Source: Vogesella aquatica
GTDB taxonomy: Bacteria > Pseudomonadota > Gammaproteobacteria > Burkholderiales > Chromobacteriaceae
Direction of reading: 5' to 3'
Assembly: GCF_028548455.1 (NCBI RefSeq)
Contig: NZ_JAQQLF010000005.1
Location: 1-64,000 of the forward strand
DNA length: 64,000 nucleotides
Shown one piece after another: positions 35,280 to 44,110 of the stretch (the stretch's first letter is position 1; each line of letters opens with the position of its first letter). A program made the translations under genes and the position numbers. The notes under the pieces are model-generated. The model worked only from the letters and a program-made list of their open reading frames with translations, was not told where the DNA came from and did no database searches.

Positions 35280-35969
35280 ATGTTTCTACAGGGTTACCTA
35301 CCCAGCATTCTGGAAGGCACCATACTGACACTGCAGGTAGCCGTGGCATCGCTGCTGGTGTCCGTGGTGCTGGGGCTGATTGGCGCCATGTTCAAGATGG
35401 CCCCCTCCAAACCGCTGGTCTGGCTGGCTGAGCTGTATTCCACCGTGGTGCGGGGCGTACCCGACCTGGTGTGGATGCTGCTGCTGTTCTTTGGCGGCCA
35501 GATGCTGATCAACGATTTCTGTACCCGTATGGGCTGGCAGGCACCGGAGATCAACTCTTTCTTTGCCGGCGTGCTCACCATCGGTTTCATCTTTGGTGCT
35601 TACATGACCGAAACCTTCCGTGGCGCCATCATGGCGGTACCGAAGGGGCAGATGGAAGCCGGCCTGGCCTACGGCATGAGCCCGCTGCGCGTGTTTCTGC
35701 GCATTACCTTCCCGCAGATGGTGCGCTTTGCCCTGCCCAGCTTTTCCAATAACTGGCTGGTGCTGGTGAAATCCACCGCCCTGGTATCGGTGATCGGCCT
35801 GAACGACGTGATGTACCGCGCCGACACCGCCAAATCCATCACCCAGGAACCGTTTACCGTGTACGCCGTCGTAGGCCTGATCTTCCTGGCCATTACCAGC
35901 GTGTCCGACTTTGCCCTCAAACGCCTGGAAAAACGCTACTCGCTGGGCGTACGGGAGACCGAACTATGA
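35280..35969 (+). CDS. aotQ: arginine/ornithine ABC transporter permease (HisQ-type)
   Basis: A 229-residue inner-membrane permease of the polar amino acid family. It has about five membrane segments (ILEGTILTLQVAVASLLVSV near the N-terminus) and the coupling loop AGLAYGMSPLRVFLRITFPQ. Start 35280 follows GGAG. Its stop overlaps the aotM start (ATGA), so the two half-permeases are made in equal amounts. Confidence 0.9.
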   Translation: MFLQGYLPSILEGTILTLQVAVASLLVSVVLGLIGAMFKMAPSKPLVWLAELYSTVVRGVPDLVWMLLLFFGGQMLINDFCTRMGWQAPEINSFFAGVLTIGFIFGAYMTETFRGAIMAVPKGQMEAGLAYGMSPLRVFLRITFPQMVRFALPSFSNNWLVLVKSTALVSVIGLNDVMYRADTAKSITQEPFTVYAVVGLIFLAITSVSDFALKRLEKRYSLGVRETEL

Positions 35970-36697
35970 TCGACTTCAACATGATCGTGGAAAAGCTCCC
36001 CGCTTTTCTGGGCGGCGCCGACGGCGCACCGATGATGTCCACCAGCGATGGCTTGCAGCTGACGCTGGAGCTGCTGTTCCTGTCGCTGGCCTGCGGGCTG
36101 CTGCTGGCGGTGCCGCTGGCGCTGATGCGCGTCTCGAAAAACCGCGTGGCGTCCAGCCTGGTGTGGCTGTACACCTATGTCTTCCGTGGCACACCGCTGC
36201 TGGTTCAGCTGTTCATCATCTATTACGGCCTGTCGCAGTTTGACTGGGTACGCGATAGCTGGGCGTGGGAATACCTGCGCGAGGCTTACGCCTGCGCCAT
36301 CCTGGCCTTTACGCTGAACACCGCGGCCTACACCACCGAAATCATCGCCGGCCAGATCCGTAACACCCATTACGGTGAAATCGAAGCGGCCAAGGCCATG
36401 GGCATGAGCAAATGGCTGATGATGCGCCGCATCGTCATCCCGTCGGCGCTGCGCCGCGCGCTGCCCGCCTACAGCAACGAGGTGGTGATGATGATGCAGT
36501 CCACGTCTGTAGCCGGCCTGGTCACCCTGGCCGACCTGACTGGCGTGGCGCGCCGCGTGTTCAGCGATACCTATATGCCGTTCGAGCCCTTCATTACCGT
36601 GGCTTGCTTCTACCTGGTGCTGACTTTTGGCTTCGTGTGGCTGTTCAAGCTGGCCGAGCGCCGCTGGCTGGCCTACCTGGCCCCGCGCAAGCACTAA
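35966..36697 (+). CDS. aotM: arginine/ornithine ABC transporter permease (HisM-type)
   Basis: A 243-residue permease partner of AotQ. It has the family segments TLELLFLSLACGLLLAVPLA and VFRGTPLLVQLFIIYYGLSQ, and the coupling loop AAKAMGMSKWLMMRRIVIPS. The gene is translationally coupled to aotQ and followed closely by aotO. Confidence 0.9.
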   Translation: MIDFNMIVEKLPAFLGGADGAPMMSTSDGLQLTLELLFLSLACGLLLAVPLALMRVSKNRVASSLVWLYTYVFRGTPLLVQLFIIYYGLSQFDWVRDSWAWEYLREAYACAILAFTLNTAAYTTEIIAGQIRNTHYGEIEAAKAMGMSKWLMMRRIVIPSALRRALPAYSNEVVMMMQSTSVAGLVTLADLTGVARRVFSDTYMPFEPFITVACFYLVLTFGFVWLFKLAERRWLAYLAPRKH

Positions 36698-36706
36698 GGA
36701 GCCGAC

Positions 36707-37834
36707 ATGCAACGCATAGACCACCCCCTGCTGTCGCCCAGCCTCACCACCGGGCGCAGCATCTGCAGCTTTCACTACGGCCAGCCTGGCCAGGGTGAAA
36801 AGGTCTACATCCAGGCCAGCCTGCACGCCGACGAGCTGCCGGGCATGCTGACCGCCTGGCATCTGAAGCAAAGGTTGGCCGCACTGGAAGCCGAGGGCCG
36901 CATTGCCGGCGAAATCGTGCTGGTGCCGGTGGCCAACCCCATCGGCCTGGACCAGAACCTGAACGGCGTGGCGCTGGGGCGCTTCGAGCTGGGCAGCGGC
37001 CAGAACTTCAACCGCCACTACCCCGCCTTTGCCCGCCAGCTATTCGACAAGCTGCGCGAGCAACTGGGCCCGGACGCTGCGGCCAACACCCGCCTGGTAC
37101 GCGAGCACCTGCGCAGCATGGTGGCCGCCATCGAGCCGGCCAGCGAACTGGCCTCGCAGCGTAAAACCCTGATGCTGCTGGCCTGCGATGCCGACGTGGT
37201 ACTGGACCTGCACTGCGACCTGGACGCCGCCCTGCACCTGTATACCGGCACACCGCTGTGGCCGCAGTGCGAGCCGCTGGCGCGCTACCTGGGCGCCGCC
37301 GCCACGCTGCTGGCCGAAGACTCGGGCGACAACCCGTTCGACGAAGCCTGCAGCCAGCTATGGTGGCAGCTGCGCGACCTGGTACAGGGCGCCGGCCTGG
37401 ACGCGGCCATCGACATGGCCTGCCTGTCGGTCACCGTAGAGCTGCGCGGCCAGGCTGATGTGAGCCACGAGTTGGCCGCAGGCGATGCCGACCGGCTGCT
37501 GGCCTTCCTGACCCACCGCGGCATCCTCCGTGGTGAGGCCCCGCCACTGCCCGCGCTGGCCTACCCGGCCACGCCGCTGGCTGGCTCGGAAAGCCTGCTC
37601 GCCCCGCACGCCGGCGTGGTGCACTACTACGTGCCGCCCGGCACCCTGGTTGAAAGCGGCCAGCACCTGGCCGATGTGATCGACCCGATAAACGACCGCG
37701 TTACCGCGCTGCGCGCCCACCGCGCCGGCATGCTGTACGCCACCGACAGCCGTCATTACGCTACTGCAGGCCAGTGGCTGGCCAAAGTTGCCAGCGCCGA
37801 GGCCTTCAAAACCGGAAAGTTGCTCTCAGCATGA
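36707..37834 (+). CDS. aotO: succinylglutamate desuccinylase/aspartoacylase family protein (AotO-like)
   Basis: A 375-residue zinc-carboxypeptidase-like protein. Candidate zinc ligands are His40 and Glu43 in [10 protein letters not shown] and His169 in [10 protein letters not shown]-terminal beta domain (about 290-375) with [20 protein letters not shown] resembles a biotinyl-like fold. It is not astE itself, which is shorter and lies in the ast operon. In Pseudomonas the same position in aotJQMOP is held by aotO, a family member of unknown function. AAGGAG precedes the ATG; the stop overlaps the aotP start. Confidence 0.8.
   Translation: MQRIDHPLLSPSLTTGRSICSFHYGQPGQGEKVYIQASLHADELPGMLTAWHLKQRLAALEAEGRIAGEIVLVPVANPIGLDQNLNGVALGRFELGSGQNFNRHYPAFARQLFDKLREQLGPDAAANTRLVREHLRSMVAAIEPASELASQRKTLMLLACDADVVLDLHCDLDAALHLYTGTPLWPQCEPLARYLGAAATLLAEDSGDNPFDEACSQLWWQLRDLVQGAGLDAAIDMACLSVTVELRGQADVSHELAAGDADRLLAFLTHRGILRGEAPPLPALAYPATPLAGSESLLAPHAGVVHYYVPPGTLVESGQHLADVIDPINDRVTALRAHRAGMLYATDSRHYATAGQWLAKVASAEAFKTGKLLSA
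36871..36882 (-). repeat. candidate uptake-like word inside aotO
   Basis: Exact minus-strand copy of GCGGCCAACCTT, read in frame as Gln-Arg-Leu-Ala-Ala on the coding strand. Confidence 0.55.
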
Positions 37835-38613
37835 ACCAGACACCCAATATCAAACTGCAAGTGCAGGATCTGCACAAAAGCTACGGTAGCCACGAAGTCC
37901 TGAAAGGCGTATCGCTTACCGCCCATGCGGGCGACGTGATCAGCATCATCGGCTCGTCCGGCTCCGGCAAAAGTACCTTCCTGCGCTGTATCAATATGCT
38001 GGAACAGCCCAATAGCGGCAGCATTGCCGTCACCGGCGAACAGCTGGCGCTGACTACGGACAAGCGTAACGGCGCGCTGAAAGCGGCCGACCAGAAACAG
38101 CTGGCGCGCATCCGCACCAAGCTGGCCATGGTGTTCCAGCACTTCAACCTGTGGGCGCACATGACGGTGCTGGAAAACATCATCGAAGCGCCGGTGCACG
38201 TACTGGGCGTACCCAAGGACGAAGCCATTGCCCGTGCCCGCAAATACCTGGACAAGGTTGGCCTCAAAGGCGTGGAAGACAAATACCCGTCGCACATGTC
38301 CGGTGGCCAGCAGCAGCGCGTGGCCATTGCCCGTGCGCTGGCGATGGAGCCGGAAGTCATGCTGTTTGACGAGCCCACCTCGGCGCTGGACCCGGAGCTG
38401 GTCGGCGAAGTACTGCGCGTGATGCAGGACCTGGCAAAAGAAGGCCGCACCATGGTGGTGGTAACCCACGAGATGGGCTTTGCCCGCGAGGTGTCCAACC
38501 ACGTGATCTTCCTGCACCAGGGCCGTATCGAAGAACAAGGCAACCCGCGCGAAGTACTGGCGCAGCCCAAGAGCGAGCGCCTGGCGCAGTTCCTGTCCGG
38601 CAGCCTGAAATAA
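37831..38613 (+). CDS. aotP: arginine/ornithine ABC transporter ATPase (HisP-type)
   Basis: A 260-residue ATPase. Walker A is GSSGSGKST, the Q-loop is [13 protein letters not shown], the signature is [17 protein letters not shown], Walker B is [12 protein letters not shown], and the H-loop is VTHEMGF. It closely matches HisP-type polar amino acid ATPases, including the insertion [20 protein letters not shown] typical of arginine/histidine systems. Start 37831 overlaps the aotO stop (ATGA). A strong hairpin follows the gene. Confidence 0.93.
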   Translation: MNQTPNIKLQVQDLHKSYGSHEVLKGVSLTAHAGDVISIIGSSGSGKSTFLRCINMLEQPNSGSIAVTGEQLALTTDKRNGALKAADQKQLARIRTKLAMVFQHFNLWAHMTVLENIIEAPVHVLGVPKDEAIARARKYLDKVGLKGVEDKYPSHMSGGQQQRVAIARALAMEPEVMLFDEPTSALDPELVGEVLRVMQDLAKEGRTMVVVTHEMGFAREVSNHVIFLHQGRIEEQGNPREVLAQPKSERLAQFLSGSLK

Positions 38614-38633
38614 AGCATCTGGCTTGATCTACC

Positions 38634-38674
38634 GGCGCCATGCAAGCTACAACGTTTGCATGGCGCCGTTTTTT
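38634..38674 (+). terminator. terminator after aotP
   Basis: Stem GGCGCCATGCAA/TTGCATGGCGCC, a perfect 12 base pairs, followed by GTTTTTT. argR therefore probably has its own promoter or depends on read-through. Confidence 0.88.
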
Positions 38675-38799
38675 ACAGGCACGCAGCAAAACCATGCAGT
38701 TTTTATATGGCTGCATATTGCCTGCCACCTGCAAGCACGACACAATGCGCGCTTGATTCACCCCGCTGCTACAGCACCTGGAGCACCCGGCTACCGGAT

Positions 38800-39780
38800 A
38801 TGGTCAATATCGCCCCACATCACAAACCCGTTCGCTTCGGCTTCCTGCTACTGCCCCATGCCTCGATGGCAGACCTTGCCATTGCCACCGAAGTGCTCAC
38901 CCGCGCCAACCAGCTGGCAGAACGCCGCGCCTACGAGTTTCTGCCGCTATCCCTGAGCGGTGAAATGGTCACCCTGAGCAATGGCATGCGCATGCCGGTG
39001 GACCTGCCGTTGGCACACGCGCCCAAACTGGACGTGCTGGTGGTGCTGGCTGACGAAGTCGGCATTGACGTATCGGCCGACGAGCTGGGCAAAGCCATAG
39101 GCAGCCAGCTATCCGACCATACCCAGCTGGTCGGCATAGGCTGCGGCAGCTACTGGCTGGCGCGCGCCGGCCTGCTGGCAGGGCATCGCGCCACCATCCA
39201 CTGGCAGGAGATCAGCCGCCTGACCGACGAATTTCCTGACGTCATCGTGTCATCCAATCTTTTTGAACTGGATGGCAACCGGCTGACCAGCGCAGGCGGT
39301 GCAGCCACCTTCGATTTCATGATGGCACTGGTAGCGGCCAACCTGGGGCAGGAGTTTGTCGCCACGCTGTCCGAGGTGTTCAGCATGGAGCGCCTGCGCC
39401 CCGGCAGCGAGCGCCAGCGCATACCGTTGGCCACGCGCATCGGCGGCAGCCAGCCCAAGCTGACCGAGGCCGTCAGCCTGATGGAAGCCAATATCGAAGA
39501 GCCACTGACCACCGACGATATCGCCTACTACGTGGGCGTGTCGCGTCGCCAGCTGGAGCGGCTGTTCAAACAGCACCTGGGCACTGTGCCCTCCAAATAC
39601 TATCTGGAGCTGCGTTTGAGCCGCGCCCGCCAGCTGCTACAGCAAACCAGCAAGTCCATTGTGCAGATCGGCCTGGCTTGCGGTTTTTCCAGTGGGCCGC
39701 ACTTTTCCAGCACCTACCGCAGCCATTTCGGCATTACCCCGCGCGAAGAGCGGGCACAGCGCAGCACGCCGGCAGCCTAA
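38800..39780 (+). CDS. argR: AraC/GlxA-family transcriptional regulator, ArgR-like
   Basis: A 326-residue regulator with an N-terminal DJ-1/PfpI-like amidotransferase-fold domain (about 10-190, RFGFLLLPHASMADLAIATEV) and a C-terminal AraC-type DNA-binding domain (about 215-315, TDDIAYYVGVSRRQLERLF and VQIGLACGFSSGPHFSSTYR). Both features match Pseudomonas ArgR, the arginine-responsive activator encoded at the end of aotJQMOP-argR. It is unrelated to E. coli ArgR. Start 38800 (MVNIAPHHKP) is preferred; the frame upstream is not protein-like. Likely targets here are the aot operon and gdhB. Confidence 0.85.
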   Translation: MVNIAPHHKPVRFGFLLLPHASMADLAIATEVLTRANQLAERRAYEFLPLSLSGEMVTLSNGMRMPVDLPLAHAPKLDVLVVLADEVGIDVSADELGKAIGSQLSDHTQLVGIGCGSYWLARAGLLAGHRATIHWQEISRLTDEFPDVIVSSNLFELDGNRLTSAGGAATFDFMMALVAANLGQEFVATLSEVFSMERLRPGSERQRIPLATRIGGSQPKLTEAVSLMEANIEEPLTTDDIAYYVGVSRRQLERLFKQHLGTVPSKYYLELRLSRARQLLQQTSKSIVQIGLACGFSSGPHFSSTYRSHFGITPREERAQRSTPAA

Positions 39781-39960
39781 CCCACCCAGCCCCCGCCTGC
39801 CGGCGGGGGTTCATCCGCTTAGCGCTATCTTTACGGCAACACCCCGCCCGAACCGGACTGCCTGCACGGCACACGCGGCCCCCGTACGCCCCATCACACC
39901 CGCCGGTACATCAGCAGTTCAGAATTGCTGAATAAGATTTACAAAAAAGCTTGATTTTAT

Positions 39961-39970
39961 TTAGTACTAA
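39961..39970. promoter_or_regulatory. palindrome TTAGTACTAA, candidate MarR operator
   Basis: A perfect 10-base palindrome 40 bases before the marR start codon. MarR proteins commonly repress their own operon from such a site. The rest of the gap from 39781 holds a short GC hairpin after argR and AT-rich sequence, nothing else recognised. Confidence 0.4.
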
Positions 39971-40010
39971 CTGGAACTATCCTAATCACAACTTACTCGG
40001 AGACACAGGC

Positions 40011-40469
40011 ATGCCAGACCAGCCCGGCAAACACCGTTCCATACCACTGGTACGCGAACTGGTACGCACTTACCAGGCGTTCGAGCAGCTCAGTAGCCAG
40101 CGCATCAAACAACACGGCCTGACACACCCGCAGTTCGATGTCATTGCCACGCTGGGCAACACCCCCGGCATGAGCTGCCGCGAGCTGTCGGAGCGCACGC
40201 TGATTACCAAAGGCACGCTGACCGGCGTCCTGGACCGGCTGCTGGACAAAGGCCTGATCAGCCGCACGGTGCCGGAACACGACCGGCGCAGCCTGTTTGT
40301 TGCACTGACCCCGGCAGGAGAAGCGGTATTCGATAGCGCCTTTCCTGATGTAGTAAGCCACTGTGGCGAAGCGTTTGACCACCTGGACGACGCCAGCCTG
40401 AACCAACACATTGCCATGTTGGCCGCATTGCGCGCCGCCATTGGCCAGAAACTGGAGCCAGCCGAATGA
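40011..40469 (+). CDS. MarR-family transcriptional regulator
   Basis: A 152-residue winged-helix regulator. The DNA-binding core is SCRELSERTLITKGTLTGVLDRLLDKGLI followed by the wing PEHDRRSLFVALT. It has no obvious redox cysteine pair. GGAG precedes the ATG at 40011. Its stop overlaps the start of the cytochrome b561 gene (ATGA), so it is first in an operon with cytochrome b561 and two YceI proteins and probably controls that operon. Confidence 0.9.
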   Translation: MPDQPGKHRSIPLVRELVRTYQAFEQLSSQRIKQHGLTHPQFDVIATLGNTPGMSCRELSERTLITKGTLTGVLDRLLDKGLISRTVPEHDRRSLFVALTPAGEAVFDSAFPDVVSHCGEAFDHLDDASLNQHIAMLAALRAAIGQKLEPAE

Positions 40470-41002
40470 AGCCAGCCAACCGTTACCACCCGCTGCAAAT
40501 CGCGCTGCATGGCCTGATGGCCGTGCTGATGGTCGCCACCTTTGCCTTTGGCAAATACGTACACAGCCTGCCGCTGTCGCCAGCCAAATTCCAGCTGATC
40601 AGCTACCACAAATGGGCTGGCATCGCCGTACTGGCGCTGGTACTGGTACGCATTCTGCTGCGCCTGGCAAAAGGCGCCCCGGCGCTGCCGGCCAGCATGT
40701 CGGCAGCTGCCCGCCTGGTAGCGCACGCCGGCCACCTGCTGCTGTACGTGTTGATGATTGCCATCCCGCTGTCCGGCTGGCTGATGAGCTCGGCCTACGG
40801 CATCCCCGTGGTGATGTTCGGCCTGTGGCAGCTGCCAGACCTGATAGCGGCCAACCCCGAGCTGGCACCCCAGCTGGGCCAGCTGCACGACGCCCTGAAT
40901 ACCCTGCTACTGCTGGCCGTACTGGGCCACGTAGCCGCCGCACTGAAACACCATTTCATCGACAAGGACGGCCTGCTGAGCCGCATGAGCCTGCGCGGCT
41001 AA
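40466..41002 (+). CDS. cytochrome b561 (CybB-like)
   Basis: A 178-residue four-helix membrane dihaem cytochrome. Candidate haem-ligand histidines are in PLQIALHGLMAVLM, ISYHKWAGIAV, VAHAGHLLLYVLMIA and LGQLHDALNTLLLLAVLGHV. Family members such as E. coli CybB transfer electrons between quinol and other acceptors, including superoxide. It is coupled to marR and followed by two yceI genes, a common grouping. Confidence 0.9.
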   Translation: MKPANRYHPLQIALHGLMAVLMVATFAFGKYVHSLPLSPAKFQLISYHKWAGIAVLALVLVRILLRLAKGAPALPASMSAAARLVAHAGHLLLYVLMIAIPLSGWLMSSAYGIPVVMFGLWQLPDLIAANPELAPQLGQLHDALNTLLLLAVLGHVAAALKHHFIDKDGLLSRMSLRG

Positions 41003-41031
41003 ACCCGCGTGGCACACACAGGAACCCACCC

Positions 41032-41577
41032 ATGAAAAAAGCACTGCTTCTGCCCCTGGCCGCCCTGCTCGCAGCGCCAGCCTTCGCCCAGCAGGTAGAC
41101 CTGACCAAGAGCCAGCTGGCCTTTACCCTGAAACAGATGGGCGTGCCGATGTCCGGCAGCTTCAAGAAATTTGCGGCCAACGTGGACTTCAACCCGGCCC
41201 AGCCTGAAACCGGCAAAGCCGACATCAGCATCGACACTGGCAGCATCGCGCTGCCTACCGGCGAGGCCAGCGCGGAAGCGCGCAAAAAAGAATGGTTCAA
41301 CGCTGCCCAGTTCCCGCAGGCCCGCTTTGTGTCTACCAGTATCAAGGCCCTGGGTAACAACCGTTACCAGGTCGCCGGCAAGCTGACCCTGAAAGGCGTC
41401 AGCCGTGACGTGAGCGCCCCGTTTACCGCCACCGCCCAGGGTAAAACCCTGACCGTGGACGGCACGCTGCCGATCTCGCGCCTGGCGTTCAAGATCGGTG
41501 AAGGCAGCTGGAGCGATACCGGCACCGTAGCCGACAACGTAGACCTGAAATTCCGTCTGGTGCTGGTCAACCCCTGA
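41032..41577 (+). CDS. YceI family periplasmic protein, copy 1
   Basis: A 181-residue secreted lipocalin-like protein. The signal peptide is MKKALLLPLAALLAAPAFAQ. The mature part has the YceI pattern of repeated strands, with DISIDTGSIALPTGEASAEA, EWFNAAQFPQARFVSTSI and KLTLKGVSRDVSAPF. YceI proteins bind isoprenoid chains such as polyprenyl or ubiquinone-like lipids. AGGAA precedes the ATG; a much longer frame upstream is out-of-frame overlap with cytochrome b561 and is not used. Confidence 0.9.
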   Translation: MKKALLLPLAALLAAPAFAQQVDLTKSQLAFTLKQMGVPMSGSFKKFAANVDFNPAQPETGKADISIDTGSIALPTGEASAEARKKEWFNAAQFPQARFVSTSIKALGNNRYQVAGKLTLKGVSRDVSAPFTATAQGKTLTVDGTLPISRLAFKIGEGSWSDTGTVADNVDLKFRLVLVNP

Positions 41578-41639
41578 TACCCGGGCCCAGCCCCAGCCAT
41601 ATTTGCCCTGATAGCCCCACCCTACTCTGGAGAGAAAAA

Positions 41640-42209
41640 ATGATCCGTACCACCCTGTTTGCTGCCCTGTTTGCCACTGCTGGTGCCGCCTTTGCCGCCC
41701 CGGTGTCCTACAACATCGACCCGACCCACACCTACGCCAGCTACGAAGTGAACCACCTGGGCCTGTCGGTACAAGCCGGCACCTTCACCAAGATCAGCGG
41801 CAAGCTGACCGTGGATGAAGCCGCCAAAACCGGCGCCGTGGATGTCGCTATCGACGCCGCGTCGCTGCAGACCTTCCTGGGCGACCGCGACAAACACCTG
41901 AAGAGCGCCGATTTCTTCAACGTGGAAAAATTCCCTACCCTGACCTACAAGTCCACCGCGGTTGAGTTCAAGAACGGCAAGCCGGCTGCTGTAAAAGGCA
42001 ACCTGACCCTGCTGGGCGTGACCAAGCCGGTGACCCTGAAGCTGGTCAACGTGACCAAGGCCAAACACCCGATGACCGGTGCGGAAAACTGGGGTGCCAA
42101 CGCCGTGGCCACCATCAAGCGTAGCGAGTTCGGCATGAAAACCTTCCTGCCAGCCATCAGCGATGACGTAAAACTGAACATCGTGCTGGAAGCCGCCAAG
42201 GCCGAATAA
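41640..42209 (+). CDS. YceI family periplasmic protein, copy 2
   Basis: A 189-residue paralogue with a clear signal peptide (MIRTTLFAALFATAGAAFAA). It starts with the canonical YNIDPTHTYASYEVNHLGLS and contains FFNVEKFPTLTYKSTAVEF and NLTLLGVTKPVTLKL, closer to E. coli YceI than copy 1. GGAGAG precedes the ATG. The two copies differ substantially, so this is an old pair, perhaps with separate lipid ligands. Confidence 0.93.
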   Translation: MIRTTLFAALFATAGAAFAAPVSYNIDPTHTYASYEVNHLGLSVQAGTFTKISGKLTVDEAAKTGAVDVAIDAASLQTFLGDRDKHLKSADFFNVEKFPTLTYKSTAVEFKNGKPAAVKGNLTLLGVTKPVTLKLVNVTKAKHPMTGAENWGANAVATIKRSEFGMKTFLPAISDDVKLNIVLEAAKAE

Positions 42210-42254
42210 GCCGCAGCCACCCACCCTGCCCCCGGCAGGGCCATGCCGTAAAAA

Positions 42255-42284
42255 AACCCCTGTTTGCACTGGCAAACAGGGGTT
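42255..42284. terminator. terminator after the yceI pair
   Basis: Stem AACCCCTGTTTGC/GCAAACAGGGGTT with a 4-base loop, flanked by A and T-rich tails. It also serves the convergent kinase gene. Confidence 0.88.
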
Positions 42285-42307
42285 GTCTTTTGTCACTACT
42301 GCGCAGG

Positions 42308-44110
42308 CTAGTCTGGCTGGCGCAGCGGTAGCGTCACGGTAAACATGGCACCATTGCCCTCGCTGCTTTCCAGCTCGATACTGCCGTGGTGCATCTGCAC
42401 CAGCTCTTTTACCAGCGCCAGGCCTATGCCGCAGCCGGGTATGCCCTGCGCGGTACTGGCGCGGAAAAACCGCGTAAACAGCAGGCCCTGCTCGCTTTCC
42501 GGCACCCCTACCCCCCAGTCGCGCACCGACACCCTTACCGTGTCATTATCCTGGCGCAGGGTCAGCGCCACACGCTGCCAGCGCGGCGAGTACTTGATGG
42601 CATTGTTGATCAGGTTGGAAAAAATCAGCCGCAGCAGCTCCATGTCGCCCTCGACCTGCAGCGCCACCTCGGCCTGGGCGTCCAGCTCGATATGGCAATC
42701 GGGGTAAATGGCCTGGTTCAGCTCGACCAACTCGCCAAGCAAGGGCAGCAAGCGCACCGGCACGTGTTCTACGCGAAGCTGGTTTGACTCCAGCCGGTTC
42801 AGCGTCAGCACACTATCGGCCAGCGTCACCATATGCGCCACCATATCGCGCACACGCTGCACCCGCTCGTGCAGCATCTCGCAGGTGAACTGGCCGGGGC
42901 TGCGCAGAATGCGCTGGGCAATGCCGTCGATCACCGCCAGCGGCGTGCGGTACTCGTGCGACACCATGGAGACAAAACGCCGCTGCATTTCCATCAGCTC
43001 GCGTTCGTGCTGCAAGGTGGCTTCCAGCGAGCGCTCGCGCTCGCGGATATGCGAGATATTCAGCACGCTGACCAGAATGCTGGGGATACCGCGGTAATCC
43101 ACCAGGCAGCCGGTAAGGCTGGCGTCAAAACGCTGCTGCTGGCGGTCGCGCAGCACGGTCTGGAAGTCGGACACCATGCCCTGCAGCTGCAGCAGGTCCA
43201 GAAATTTGTCGCGGTCTTCCGGCTTTTCATACAAACCCGCCGAAACGGGCGACAAGTCCCCGCTACTGCCCAGCCACATGCCGTACAGCTCTATCGCCAG
43301 CCGGTTGGCGTAGCGGATGCGCCCGCCTTCCAGCTCGGAAATCACCATGGGCAGCGGCAAGGCATCCAGAATGCTCTGCAGCTCCTCGCTACGCTCGCGC
43401 TGCAGCTGCAGCAGTTTTTCCCGGTCGCCCACATCGTGCTGGCTCACCAGCAGCGCCGGGTCGCCGGTAGCCGGGTCGGCCACTTCTACCAGCTGCATCT
43501 GGTGGCGGGTGGTGCTGCCGTCAGCCAGGTTGACTTCCACAATGCGGCGTACCGAGCGGCTTTCCGACACAGCGGTGCGCAGCTCGCGGGCGATGGCAGC
43601 GCTGTGCAGGTTGGCCGCAAAGGCATCATCGGCCTGCGGCAGATAGGCCTGCGCGGCCGGGTTGCGCAGCAGCACATTGCCGTGCAGGTCGTACAGGGTC
43701 ACCATTTCGCGCACGTGGCGCAGCATTTCTATCGAGCGCGAAGTCTGCGTGTCGAAATCCAGCTCGCTGGCTTCTACGCGCATGATGTCCGGCACCGCCA
43801 CATCCAGCTGCGCGCAATGGCAATGCAGCTGCACCGGCCGGCCACGCGGGTAGATGGTCCAGGTTTCACGCACGGTTTCGTGGCGGGCAAAGGCTGCCTG
43901 GTAGCCTTGCAGGCGCAAGCGCCCGCCTTCGCTACTCATGCTCAGGTCGCGCTGCTGCAGGGCTTCCAGGTCCGGTGCGTCCCATAGCTTGAGCGCGGCC
44001 AGGTTAGCCCATACGATGGTTTGCTGGCTGAAATGATAAAACCAGATGGCGGTACTGAGCTGGTTCAGCGCCGGTAGCGCCGGCAGCCAGCCCGGAGGAA
44101 TCGCTGTCAT
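42308..44110 (-). CDS. cytoplasmic PAS sensor histidine kinase
   Basis: A 600-residue kinase with no membrane segment. An N-terminal region with PAS-like repeats (about 15-365, including LQSILDALPLPMVISELEGG) precedes a HisKA domain with phospho-acceptor His385 in VSHEYRTPLAVIDG and an HATPase domain (about 480-600) with NLINNAIKYSP, DWGVGVPE and GCGIGLALVKE. Start 44110 overlaps the REC-EAL stop (ATGA); the upstream extension is not protein-like. It is third in a unit of kinase, REC-EAL and kinase. Confidence 0.87.
   Translation of the reverse strand: MTAIPPGWLPALPALNQLSTAIWFYHFSQQTIVWANLAALKLWDAPDLEALQQRDLSMSSEGGRLRLQGYQAAFARHETVRETWTIYPRGRPVQLHCHCAQLDVAVPDIMRVEASELDFDTQTSRSIEMLRHVREMVTLYDLHGNVLLRNPAAQAYLPQADDAFAANLHSAAIARELRTAVSESRSVRRIVEVNLADGSTTRHQMQLVEVADPATGDPALLVSQHDVGDREKLLQLQRERSEELQSILDALPLPMVISELEGGRIRYANRLAIELYGMWLGSSGDLSPVSAGLYEKPEDRDKFLDLLQLQGMVSDFQTVLRDRQQQRFDASLTGCLVDYRGIPSILVSVLNISHIRERERSLEATLQHERELMEMQRRFVSMVSHEYRTPLAVIDGIAQRILRSPGQFTCEMLHERVQRVRDMVAHMVTLADSVLTLNRLESNQLRVEHVPVRLLPLLGELVELNQAIYPDCHIELDAQAEVALQVEGDMELLRLIFSNLINNAIKYSPRWQRVALTLRQDNDTVRVSVRDWGVGVPESEQGLLFTRFFRASTAQGIPGCGIGLALVKELVQMHHGSIELESSEGNGAMFTVTLPLRQPD

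Noticed and set aside
40411-41031. Long upstream extension of the first yceI gene
   Set aside because: It reads through the cytochrome b561 gene in another frame; the signal peptide and ribosome site fix the start at 41032.
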